NCBI GenBank assembly: GCA_944326625.1
Contig: CALVER010000040.1
Coordinates: 1 to 9,754 of the forward strand
DNA length: 9,754 nt
Reading direction: 5' to 3'
Source: Candidatus Gastranaerophilales bacterium
Lineage (GTDB): Bacteria; Cyanobacteriota; Vampirovibrionia; Gastranaerophilales; Gastranaerophilaceae
Position numbers and translations under genes: made by a program
Notes under the pieces: model-generated
Told to the model about the DNA's origin: nothing
The model's database searches: none
Seen by the model: only the letters and a program-made list of their open reading frames with translations
In this document: in pieces, positions 1-6,523 of the stretch
Position numbering within the stretch: the stretch's first letter is position 1
Layout: each line of letters starts with the position of its first letter

Positions 1-350
1 CGGAGTCCTGTTTCTGCGTATTTTAAAGTAAGATCAAAAGTTTTTACGGGGATTCCGTAATCATTATCAATAGGGTAAGGTGTTCCGTTTACGGCAATTT
101 TTTTGTTAAACTCAGGCAGCTTATCTTTTAAATAATACGCAATAAAAACCCCCATAGACCAGGTTAAAAGGACTTTTGCGCTGTATTCGGCGGGTATTTC
201 GGGCAGATTTAGATTGCTGTAATCATAAAGCATCAGAACGTCGAAGTCTTTTGTTTTCAGACATTTAAACGGCTGTCCGTCAAAGCTCCAGCCCCCGAAA
301 AACACTATTAATTTGTCGTTATTTTGTTTGTTAAGCCAGTCAAATTGCAT
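1..350 (-). CDS. bioG: BioG-type pimeloyl-ACP methyl ester esterase (DUF452), C-terminus cut by the window edge
   Basis: I translated this by hand from the ATG at 350; the frame stays open for 116 codons to the left edge, so the C-terminal part is missing. The start MQFDWLNKQ, then LIVFFGGWSFD, is the usual beginning of the BioG family of alpha/beta hydrolases. The nucleophile elbow is TWSMG at residues 63-67, with Ser65 as the expected catalytic serine. The catalytic Asp and His would lie beyond the edge. In known members this cytoplasmic enzyme removes the methyl group from pimeloyl-ACP methyl ester, ending the disguised fatty-acid route to pimelate for biotin. The gene starts 43 bases inside the end of bioF, which supports both the assignment and a joint operon. 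A GGA-containing stretch lies 10-16 bases upstream of the ATG. A bioC gene would be expected nearby, but none is visible here. Confidence 0.85.
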   Translation of the reverse strand, partial: MQFDWLNKQNNDKLIVFFGGWSFDGQPFKCLKTKDFDVLMLYDYSNLNLPEIPAEYSAKVLLTWSMGVFIAYYLKDKLPEFNKKIAVNGTPYPIDNDYGIPVKTFDLTLKYAETGL

Positions 351-1447
351 AGTTTTTCCAAATCCTTTTCTGTAATTTCCGTTGTCAGTGAAAATCTTAT
401 TCTGGAGGTGCCTTCAGGCACTGTAGGCGGTCTTATCGGAAGTGTAAAATAGCCGTTTTCATAAAGGATTTCGCACATTTCAACGGTTTTTTGATTGTCG
501 CCCAGAATATACGGAATGATATGGCTGGAACTCCCCATTTTTCTACCTAATTCAAGCATATTATTTCTTTTTTCATAAGTGTTCAGCAGTTTATTTTCAA
601 TAATCCATTTTGTAAATGCGACATTTATCGGCGGAAGTGCGGTAGAGAATATAAAAGAGCGGGATATGTTGATCAAAAAATCAATGAGAGTTTTATCTCC
701 GACGACAAACGCGCCCATTGACCCTATTGCTTTGCCGAAAGTTCCGATTAAAAGGTCTATATCGTCAATCACGCCTAAAGTTTCCGCAACGCCAAGTCCT
801 TTTTCGCCGAAAACACCAAAAGCATGGGCTTCGTCAATAATCAGCATGCAGTTATATTTTTTCTTAAGTTCAATAATCCTTTTTAAATCAGCAATATCGC
901 CGTCCATGCTGAAAACACTTTCCGTAATTATGATTGCATTTTTAAAGTTTTTACGTTCACGTGCAAGCAGAATTTCAAGGCTGTCCGTATTGTTATGCTG
1001 ATAGCGGAAAAATTTACCTTTAGACAGCTGCATTCCGTCAATAATACTGGCATGGTTGAGTTTGTCCGAAAAAATTACGTCGTCTTTTTGCGCTATTGCA
1101 CTTGAAATTCCGACATTTGCGTGGTATCCGCTGTTAAATAAAAGCGCAGCTTCTTTGTTGTATAAATTTGCCAGAAGATTTTCCAGTTCCTTATAAACAG
1201 GCAAATTCCCAGTTAAAAGCCTTGCAGAGGCGCTTCCGAACGAATATTTGCCGCCGACTGTTTTCATAAATTCTTCCGTAATCCTTCTGTTATCGGCAAA
1301 TCCGAGATAATTGTTTGACGAAAGATTGAGGAGCCTTTTTTCTCCGAAATAAACGTATTTTTCATCTTTTTTTGAAAAATTTTTTATTGTGCGGAAATGA
1401 GAATGCTCCTCAAGTGTTTTTAAAATATCTGCGTAAGTTTCGTACAT
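308..1447 (-). CDS. bioF: 8-amino-7-oxononanoate synthase (KAPA synthase), biotin biosynthesis
   Basis: A 379-residue fold-type I PLP enzyme of the alpha-oxoamine synthase family; E. coli BioF is 384 residues. It would condense pimeloyl-ACP with L-alanine, releasing CO2, in the cytoplasm. Visible landmarks are SNNYLG near residue 44, NHASIIDG at 131-138 (His132 would stack on the cofactor ring), IIDEAHAFGVFG at 203-214 (Asp205 and His208), and TFGKAIGSMGAF at 236-247 with Lys239 as the PLP-binding lysine. RIRFSLT near 349 is the typical C-terminal substrate region. Related enzymes (2-amino-3-ketobutyrate ligase, CqsA, serine palmitoyltransferase) share the fold, but the adjoining bioG favours BioF. 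The ATG at 1447 has no recognisable ribosome binding site, and it lies only about 17 bases after the lysS terminator. Its expression may therefore need terminator read-through or a promoter inside that region. Confidence 0.95.
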   Translation of the reverse strand: MYETYADILKTLEEHSHFRTIKNFSKKDEKYVYFGEKRLLNLSSNNYLGFADNRRITEEFMKTVGGKYSFGSASARLLTGNLPVYKELENLLANLYNKEAALLFNSGYHANVGISSAIAQKDDVIFSDKLNHASIIDGMQLSKGKFFRYQHNNTDSLEILLARERKNFKNAIIITESVFSMDGDIADLKRIIELKKKYNCMLIIDEAHAFGVFGEKGLGVAETLGVIDDIDLLIGTFGKAIGSMGAFVVGDKTLIDFLINISRSFIFSTALPPINVAFTKWIIENKLLNTYEKRNNMLELGRKMGSSSHIIPYILGDNQKTVEMCEILYENGYFTLPIRPPTVPEGTSRIRFSLTTEITEKDLEKLCNLTGLTNKITTN

Positions 1448-1460
1448 GATTAAATTTTAT

Positions 1461-1492
1461 CATAAAAAAAGACGTCCCGAAGGACGTCTTTT
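1461..1492 (-). terminator. Rho-independent terminator of lysS
   Basis: On the minus strand an 11-base-pair perfect stem (AAAAGACGTCC pairing with GGACGTCTTTT, arms 1482-1492 and 1467-1477) is closed by the loop TTCG. The C(UUCG)G arrangement is the exceptionally stable RNA tetraloop. A run of seven T (1470-1464 on the minus strand) follows. The lysS stop codon TAA (1493-1491) merges with the start of the stem. The T run overlaps the distal stem arm, so the core stem is the seven GC-containing pairs. Confidence 0.9.
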
Positions 1493-2990
1493 AGTTATCC
1501 TTTTTCTTCAACGTCGGGAATGCAATTACATCACGTATTGAAGGTGAGTTGGTCAAAAGCATTATCAGTCTGTCAATACCGATTCCCAATCCGCCCATAG
1601 GAGGCACGCCGTGTTCAAGTGCGCAGATGTAATCTTCGTCAATCGGCATGGCTTCTTCATCACCTGCCGCTTTTGCCTGCATTTGAGCTTCAAATCTCAT
1701 TCTCTGATCTATCGGATCCGTGAGTTCGGAAAATGCATTTGCAACTTCCCAGCCGTTAATTCTTGTTTCAAAACGTTCCGTGAGTCTGTCATTATCTCTG
1801 TGAACTTTTGCAAGCGGTGATATATCACGCGGATAATCAATTATATGTACCGGCTGGATTAAGCCGGGTTCGATTTTTTCTTCGAAAACTCTTTCCACAA
1901 CCTGACCCCAGTTATCGCAGTCATCAGCATTTACATTGACTGCTTTAGCTTTTGCTTTTGCATCTTCAACAGTAAATATTGTGTTAAAGTCAATGCCTGT
2001 AGCTTCTTTGATTGAGCCAAGCATGGTTTTTCTGTCCCATGGCGGTGTTAAGTCGATTTCATTATCGCCATACTGAATTTTCATTGTACCGAGAACATCT
2101 TTTGCAATTGAGGCTATCAAGTTTTCCGTCAGAACCATCATTTCGTTATAGTCAACATAAGCCTGATACAATTCCATCATAGTGAATTCAGGGTTATGGC
2201 GGGTGTCTATGCCTTCGTTTCTGAAGCTTCTGTTAATTTCAAAGATTTTTTCGGAAAGGCCGCCTACCATAAGTCTTTTCAGGTAAAGTTCAGGTGCAAT
2301 TCTTAAATACATATCCATATCAAGAGTATTATGGTGTGTAATGAAAGGTCTTGCGTTAGCTCCGCCTGCCTGCGGGTGAAGCATAGGTGTTTCAACCTCT
2401 AAAAATCCTTGATTTGTCAGGTATTCTCTGATTTTTTGAATTATCAAACTTCTTGTTCTGAATGTTTTTCTGACGTCTTCATTGATAATCATATCAACGT
2501 ATCTTTGTCTGTATCTTGTTTCGACGTCGGTAAGCCCGTGAAATTTTTCAGGAAGCGGCAATAAGGATTTGGATAACAATTTAAGTTTTGTTGATTTGAT
2601 TGATAATTCGCCTCGCGGAGTCCTTCTTATTGAACCGTAAAACCCTACAATATCACCGATATCAATAAGTTTTAAGATTTTCATCTGATCTTCGGAGAGA
2701 TTTTCTTTATGTGAAAATACCTGAATTTTTCCGGATGAATCCATCAGGTCAATAAACATACCGGTGTTACGGATTGCCATAACACGTCCTGCAACTGCAT
2801 AAAAATCTTCTGTTTCTTCGCCTGCGGGCAGGTCTTTATATTTTTCCTGTAAATCTGCTGCATTAGCGTCTTTATCAAACACGTAAGGATACGGATTTAC
2901 GCCTTTATCAGCAAGGTCAGCAAGCTTTTGTATTCTTGTTTGTCTTATTTGTGCACCCGGAGAAAGGGTTTCCTGAATTTGTTGTGTCAT
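1491..2990 (-). CDS. lysS: Lysyl-tRNA synthetase, class II
   Basis: A 499-residue protein, the normal length for bacterial class II LysRS, which charges tRNA-Lys in the cytoplasm. The N-terminal OB-fold anticodon-binding domain is at about residues 60-150, including VAGRVMAIRNTGMFIDLMD at 66-84. The catalytic core starts near RYRQRYVD (159-166). Class II motif 1 is around FLEVETPML (196-204), motif 2 is FRNEGIDTRHNPEFTMMEL (256-274), and motif 3 is GGLGIGIDRLIMLLT (466-480). The C-terminus RDVIAFPTLK is typical of the family. The ATG start is supported by GAGGA (minus strand, 2998-3002) eight or so bases upstream. The gene lies 57 bases after pilT with a possible promoter of its own in the gap, and it ends in a strong terminator. 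Nothing in the sequence is unusual. Confidence 0.98.
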   Translation of the reverse strand: MTQQIQETLSPGAQIRQTRIQKLADLADKGVNPYPYVFDKDANAADLQEKYKDLPAGEETEDFYAVAGRVMAIRNTGMFIDLMDSSGKIQVFSHKENLSEDQMKILKLIDIGDIVGFYGSIRRTPRGELSIKSTKLKLLSKSLLPLPEKFHGLTDVETRYRQRYVDMIINEDVRKTFRTRSLIIQKIREYLTNQGFLEVETPMLHPQAGGANARPFITHHNTLDMDMYLRIAPELYLKRLMVGGLSEKIFEINRSFRNEGIDTRHNPEFTMMELYQAYVDYNEMMVLTENLIASIAKDVLGTMKIQYGDNEIDLTPPWDRKTMLGSIKEATGIDFNTIFTVEDAKAKAKAVNVNADDCDNWGQVVERVFEEKIEPGLIQPVHIIDYPRDISPLAKVHRDNDRLTERFETRINGWEVANAFSELTDPIDQRMRFEAQMQAKAAGDEEAMPIDEDYICALEHGVPPMGGLGIGIDRLIMLLTNSPSIRDVIAFPTLKKKDN

Positions 2991-3012
2991 ATTGATTTCC
3001 TCTTAATTAATA

Positions 3013-3042
3013 ATTCTACTAATTAAATTCTAACACAAACAA
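3013..3042 (-). promoter_or_regulatory. Possible lysS promoter
   Basis: In the pilT-lysS gap the minus strand reads TTGTTT (3042-3037), 18 bases, then TAGAAT (3018-3013). This is a moderate sigma-70-type match. No terminator is evident after pilT, so read-through from pilT is also possible. Confidence 0.35.
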
Positions 3043-3047
3043 ATTCT

Positions 3048-4118
3048 TTATATGTTTTGAATTTGACGTTTAAGTTCTTCGGGTCTTGAGGAGCGGGCAA
3101 GAGCATCTTCAAGAGTTATTAATTTATTTTTATACAATTTAGCAAGTGACATTTCAAGGGTTTCCATACCTACGCCCTGGCTTGTTTGGATTGTAGAATA
3201 GATTTGAGCTGCTTTTGCTTCACGTATAAGGTTTGCGATTGCCGGCGTTACGACCATAATTTCCTGCGCCATTATACGGCCTTTTTTAGTCCCGTCAGGT
3301 TGTAATTTTTGTAAAAGAGTTTGAGAAAATACGGCTACAAGAGAGTTCGCAAGCTGAACGCGAATTTGTTGCTGCTGGCCTTCCGGAAATACGTCAATAA
3401 TACGGTCAATAGTTTGTGATGCTGATGACGTGTGAAGTGTTCCGAAAACCAAGTGGCCTGTTTCAGCTGCTGTTAGCGCCAGTGCTATTGTTTCATGGTC
3501 TCTCATCTCACCTACCAGAATAATATCAGGGTCTTCACGAAGTGCAGCTCTTAAAGCATTTGCAAATGATCTTGTGTCAGCGCCGAGTTCTCTCTGGTGA
3601 ATAATACTTTTTTTAGATGTGTGAACAAATTCCACCGGATCCTCAATTGTCAGAATATGTTCTGCACGTGTTCTGTTGATATAGTCAACCATAGCAGCCA
3701 GCGTGGTTGATTTACCGGAACCTGTAGGGCCGGTTACAAGTACCAGTCCGCGGGGTTTTTCCGCTATTTTTTTAACAATTTCCGGCAGGCCTAAATCTTC
3801 AAGTTTTGGCGCGTTTGCGCTGATTGTTCTGAATGCCGCCGCATAACATCCTTTATCTTTGTAGAAATTTACCCTGAAACGACCGACATTATCAATACCG
3901 TATGAAAAGTCCAGTTCCCAATCCTGTTCAAGACGTCGTCTTTGTTCATTTGAAAGCATAGGAAACAACAATGCTTCTACATCATCAGGAGTTAAAGGCT
4001 GTGATTCATATCGTACAAGTTGCCCGTCAATACGTACAACCGGAGGTAGTGCGTTTGATATGTGCAAGTCACTTCCGCCGTCTTTTACCAATCGTTCCAA
4101 TAATTCTTCAATAATCAT
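3048..4118 (-). CDS. pilT: Type IV pilus retraction ATPase PilT
   Basis: A 356-residue secretion-type hexameric ATPase. PilT sits on the cytoplasmic side of the pilus machine and depolymerises the fibre, driving twitching and DNA uptake. Landmarks are an N-terminal PAS-like domain with GGSDLHIS (14-21), Walker A GPTGSGKS (130-137), the Asp box ILTIEDPVEFVH (155-166), Walker B DIILVGEMRD (198-207) and the His box HLVFGTLHT (222-230). AIANLIRE at 293-300 corresponds to the AIRNLIRE box that marks retraction ATPases rather than PilB. The upstream small gene ends nine bases before the ATG, and its stop codon is part of TAAGGT, so an AAGG ribosome binding site overlaps the stop; the two are very likely cotranscribed. 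No other core pilus genes (pilB, pilC, pilD) are in the window, though two prepilin-like genes lie 1.5 to 4 kb away on the same strand. Confidence 0.97.
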   Translation of the reverse strand: MIIEELLERLVKDGGSDLHISNALPPVVRIDGQLVRYESQPLTPDDVEALLFPMLSNEQRRRLEQDWELDFSYGIDNVGRFRVNFYKDKGCYAAAFRTISANAPKLEDLGLPEIVKKIAEKPRGLVLVTGPTGSGKSTTLAAMVDYINRTRAEHILTIEDPVEFVHTSKKSIIHQRELGADTRSFANALRAALREDPDIILVGEMRDHETIALALTAAETGHLVFGTLHTSSASQTIDRIIDVFPEGQQQQIRVQLANSLVAVFSQTLLQKLQPDGTKKGRIMAQEIMVVTPAIANLIREAKAAQIYSTIQTSQGVGMETLEMSLAKLYKNKLITLEDALARSSRPEELKRQIQNI

Positions 4119-4127
4119 ATTTTTACC

Positions 4128-4379
4128 TTATTCCACAAAGTTCATTAATGCATCATTTTCTTTTGCTGCCATTTCTATCAAAAGATAGGTCATATATGCA
4201 CCGAGAGCAACGGCTTTAGGATCCAAATCAGTTTTGCTTGCCGCTTCAATAATCGCCGTGTTTACTTCGGGATTTTCCTCTTTTATATAGTGAATCATTT
4301 TTTTACGCCACGCCGGCATATCTTTAAATATTTCATTAAATGCTTGTGTGGCAATTTCTTCAGATATTATTGGCAGCAT
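4128..4379 (-). CDS. Small uncharacterised protein encoded just upstream of pilT
   Basis: I do not recognise this 83-residue protein. It has no signal peptide or convincing membrane span and looks largely helical. The first half is charged (FKDMPAWRKKMIHYIKEENPEVN), and the second half (AVALGAYMTYLLIEMAAKE) could be an amphipathic or weakly hydrophobic helix. The start at 4379 is well supported: GAGGA (minus strand, 4386-4390) lies about six bases upstream, and a promoter-like pair precedes it. It is the first gene of a two-gene unit with pilT, nine bases apart, so a role connected with pilus retraction is possible. That is inferred from position alone. Good translation signals and tight spacing make it a real gene rather than a chance frame. 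Confidence 0.8.
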   Translation of the reverse strand: MLPIISEEIATQAFNEIFKDMPAWRKKMIHYIKEENPEVNTAIIEAASKTDLDPKAVALGAYMTYLLIEMAAKENDALMNFVE

Positions 4380-4400
4380 AATTTTTCCTCTATATTTTTT

Positions 4401-4429
4401 ATTATATACGAAATTTTAACAATAGTCTA
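4401..4429 (-). promoter_or_regulatory. Promoter of the small gene-pilT unit
   Basis: The minus strand carries TAGACT (4429-4424), a 17-base spacer and a perfect TATAAT (4406-4401). Transcription would start near 4394, giving a leader of about 15 bases that contains the GAGGA ribosome binding site. Confidence 0.6.
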
Positions 4430-4432
4430 TAC

Positions 4433-4464
4433 TTAACACAGAAATACAGTATTTGTAGTATAAT
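4433..4464 (+). promoter_or_regulatory. recF promoter with an internal inverted repeat
   Basis: A perfect TATAAT lies at 4459-4464, six bases before the recF ATG. A possible -35, TTAACA at 4433-4438, is 20 bases upstream, longer than usual; TAGTAT at 4456-4461 would give 17. The spacer holds a 13-base inverted repeat, AAATAC-A-GTATTT at 4442-4454, which could be a regulator site. Start of transcription is predicted at or within a few bases of the ATG. Confidence 0.5.
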
Positions 4465-4470
4465 TTTTTT

Positions 4471-5586
4471 ATGAAACTTGAGGGACTGGAGTTAAAAAAT
4501 TACAGAAATTGTGCGGATTTGAAACTTGATTTGGGTTCGCCGAAAATTCTTATTATAGGAAAAAATGCACAGGGAAAAACCAATATTCTTGAGAGTATTT
4601 ATTTTTTGTCCGCATTGAAAAGTCCCAGAACTTCAAATAATATTGAACTTATAAATTTTGCTGCCGAAAAATTCATGATTGATGCGGAAATTATTAAATC
4701 CGGCACGGATATAACGCTTTCTTATGCTTATGACAGGGAAAAATCCCGTGAGATTAAAATTAATGGTGTAAAATCACGCCCGAAGGATTTTAAGCAGGTT
4801 TTGAAAACGGTTTTGTTTTCCACTGCAGATTTGATGCTTTTGCGCGGAAATCCTCAGGATAGGCGCGATTGGCTCGATAGAGCAATTTCTCAAATCTATC
4901 CGGCTTATGATGAAAGGTTGTCTAAATATGACAAAATCCGCGTGCAGAAGAATAATTTGTTAAAAGAGTCTGCCAAAACAGGTAATTTGAACGAGACACT
5001 CCTTGATGTATACAACGAACAATTAGTAATTACGGGCAGTAATATAATTTATCTAAGAAAGAAATTTTTAAAAGAAATTGAAAAAATTGCCGTTGAAAAA
5101 CACCGCACAATTAGCGAAACAGAAGATTTGAAAATTGATTATGACTGTTCTTTCTTGACCGGTAAAGAAATAGAAATTGACGAAATTGCTGAAAAATTCA
5201 AGTTTTCGCTTGAGGATAGAAAGCTTGAAGAACTCCGTCGCTGTCAGGCATGTGCCGGCCCGCACAGAGACGATATTATATTTTATATAAACGGAAATGA
5301 AGCCGTGAAATTTGCCTCACAAGGTCAGCAAAGAACTATTGTTCTGGCTCTTAAATTATCCGAACTGGATATCATAACCGGCAAAACGGGCGATGAGCCG
5401 ATATTGCTTCTGGACGATGTACTTGCGGAACTTGATGATATCAGGCAGAATTATCTTTTAAAATCTATAAGCGCAAACACTCAGACTATCATAACCTCTG
5501 TTGATACCGTGCTTTTTGAAGATGAATTTTTAAAAGACGTGAAAATTTATAAAATTGAAAACGGTAAAATTATTACCTGCGATTAG
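4471..5586 (+). CDS. recF: DNA replication and repair protein RecF
   Basis: A 371-residue SMC-like ATPase, about the usual RecF length (roughly 360). With RecO and RecR it binds gapped DNA and helps RecA load onto single strands coated with SSB. Visible parts are the N-terminal LEGLELKNYRNC, Walker A GKNAQGKTN (30-38) followed by ILESIYFLSALKSPR, the RecF-typical CAGPHRDD (261-268), the ABC signature SQGQQRT (283-289), and Walker B ILLLDDVLAELD (311-322). A predicted coiled-coil arm lies between about 140 and 220. The ATG has no ribosome binding site, only a run of T before it, and the -10 element ends six bases upstream; the message may be leaderless. Unlike the classical arrangement, no dnaA, dnaN or gyrB is beside it. 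It converges with a prepilin gene 15 bases away. Confidence 0.97.
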   Translation: MKLEGLELKNYRNCADLKLDLGSPKILIIGKNAQGKTNILESIYFLSALKSPRTSNNIELINFAAEKFMIDAEIIKSGTDITLSYAYDREKSREIKINGVKSRPKDFKQVLKTVLFSTADLMLLRGNPQDRRDWLDRAISQIYPAYDERLSKYDKIRVQKNNLLKESAKTGNLNETLLDVYNEQLVITGSNIIYLRKKFLKEIEKIAVEKHRTISETEDLKIDYDCSFLTGKEIEIDEIAEKFKFSLEDRKLEELRRCQACAGPHRDDIIFYINGNEAVKFASQGQQRTIVLALKLSELDIITGKTGDEPILLLDDVLAELDDIRQNYLLKSISANTQTIITSVDTVLFEDEFLKDVKIYKIENGKIITCD

Positions 5587-5610
5587 GATTGTGTTTAATC
5601 GCTAATCGCA
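5578..5610. terminator. Shared inverted repeat between convergent recF and prepilin gene, likely bidirectional terminator
   Basis: TGCGATTAG (5578-5586) pairs perfectly with CTAATCGCA (5602-5610) across a 15-base loop. Each arm carries the last two codons plus the TAG stop of one gene, so both proteins end in Cys-Asp. On the plus strand TTTATGTTTG follows, a poor but plausible U-rich tail. On the minus side no T run follows, so termination there is less certain. Confidence 0.5.
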
Positions 5611-6366
5611 TTTATGTTTGCCGTCCCAGCTCAGGTCGTCGCAATGCAGATAATCCATGTTCTCGTTTTCAATTACCCAGCCGGTACATGAGTCTTTTTC
5701 GTCAGAGTTAAGACATTGTTTTTTAAAACTCCAACTGTAATCTTCAGCTACCTCTCTTGCACCGCTCGGTATAATACCAAATTTTGTTGCCAAAAATTTG
5801 AAGCGGTCTTTTCCGCCTTCATTTGGCTCATTATCCCCGTTTAAATCAACAAAAAAGCTGAAACATCCTGTCTGTAAAGCTTTGGATGTCCCGTAATTCG
5901 CACTGCAATTACTTCCGTTATCGCCGTCATTAGTCCCCCAAACAGCGTGATCTACATAAAAGTTATAAAATTTCGTCCCGTCGTTTAAATAAATTGAATA
6001 TTCGCCTTTTGATGTTTCTTTATCGCCCTTTACAGTATTAATTTTGTTGTGCTTCATATACTTGCTTAAAATGTTTACGATTTTTGTTCTTGAACTTGAA
6101 GATCTGTCAGGCTCAGACCATTCCTCTTCGTCATAAAAATTTGACTGAGATGTATTCAAGCCCCAGGTGTCAGGGGTCCCGTTCTCGGCAATCGCAAGCT
6201 GGTATGCCTGAGAAATTATACTGTATGCTTTTTTTAATCTTGTTACGGTTTCGCGTTCTTTATAATTTTGTACCAGCGTCGGAATAGTCATTGCAGCAAC
6301 AACTCCTATTATTGCCAGTACAATTAAGGTCTCTGCCAATGTAAATGCTGATAATTTATTTTTCAT
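5602..6366 (-). CDS. Prepilin-like protein with type IV N-terminal methylation signal (254 aa)
   Basis: A class III signal is clear: leader MKNKLSA, then FTLAETLIVLAIIGVVAAM as the hydrophobic helix with Glu at +5, so PilD-type peptidase would cut after Ala7. The helix continues as an amphipathic stretch (NYKERETVTRLKKAYSIIS). The globular part (about 60-254) has six cysteines (154, 168, 218, 227, 242, 253), which could form three disulfides outside the cytoplasm. VDLNGDNEPNEGGKD (173-187) is acidic and turn-rich, reminiscent of calcium-binding loops of minor pilins and pseudopilins. Near the C-terminus comes WVIENENMDYLHC (230-242). It could be a minor pilin, type II secretion pseudopilin or competence pilin; the sequence does not decide. 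The start has a strong AGGAGG (minus strand, 6372-6377). A helix-turn-helix gene is divergent, and a promoter containing an inverted repeat lies upstream. Confidence 0.88.
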   Translation of the reverse strand: MKNKLSAFTLAETLIVLAIIGVVAAMTIPTLVQNYKERETVTRLKKAYSIISQAYQLAIAENGTPDTWGLNTSQSNFYDEEEWSEPDRSSSSRTKIVNILSKYMKHNKINTVKGDKETSKGEYSIYLNDGTKFYNFYVDHAVWGTNDGDNGSNCSANYGTSKALQTGCFSFFVDLNGDNEPNEGGKDRFKFLATKFGIIPSGAREVAEDYSWSFKKQCLNSDEKDSCTGWVIENENMDYLHCDDLSWDGKHKCD

Positions 6367-6426
6367 TTCTGCCTCCTGACATTATATTCCGTATAAAACT
6401 TAACTTTAAGACATTTTATTACTTCT

Positions 6427-6454
6427 ATTATGACATAATTTTGCATTATGTCAA
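6427..6454 (-). promoter_or_regulatory. Promoter of the 254-aa prepilin gene
   Basis: On the minus strand a consensus TTGACA (6454-6449), 16 bases and CATAAT (6432-6427) are present. TGT sits directly before the -10, an extended -10 feature. Transcription would begin near 6420 and give a leader of about 50 bases with a strong AGGAGG. This is the best promoter match in the window. Confidence 0.7.
6431..6453. repeat. Inverted repeat overlapping the prepilin promoter, operator candidate
   Basis: TGACATAAT (6431-6439) and ATTATGTCA (6445-6453) are perfect 9-base complements around TTTGC. The arms overlap the -35 and the -10 of the minus-strand promoter, so a bound dimer would block polymerase. 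The divergent XRE-type gene beginning at 6524 is the obvious candidate binder; this is inference from position. Confidence 0.6.
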
Positions 6455-6477
6455 TATAATTGTGCCAAATAATGACC

Positions 6478-6506
6478 TTAATTGTCGCGCAGTAAATTTG
6501 TATAAT
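6478..6506 (+). promoter_or_regulatory. Possible promoter of the XRE-type regulator gene
   Basis: TATAAT at 6501-6506 is a perfect -10, with the weak -35 TTAATT at 6478-6483, 17 bases upstream. A start near 6512-6513 would leave a leader of about 11 bases beginning at the GGAGG ribosome binding site. Confidence 0.45.
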
Positions 6507-6523
6507 TTTTGTGGAGGCCACAA

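Noticed and set aside
579..1001. A 140-codon open frame on the plus strand
   Set aside because: It lies wholly opposite bioF, whose motifs are intact; the frame has no family features or ribosome binding site and is a shadow of bioF.
6509..6511. TTG at 6509 as start of the XRE-type regulator
   Set aside because: It would precede the GGAGG site at 6513-6517, which is ideally placed for the ATG at 6524.
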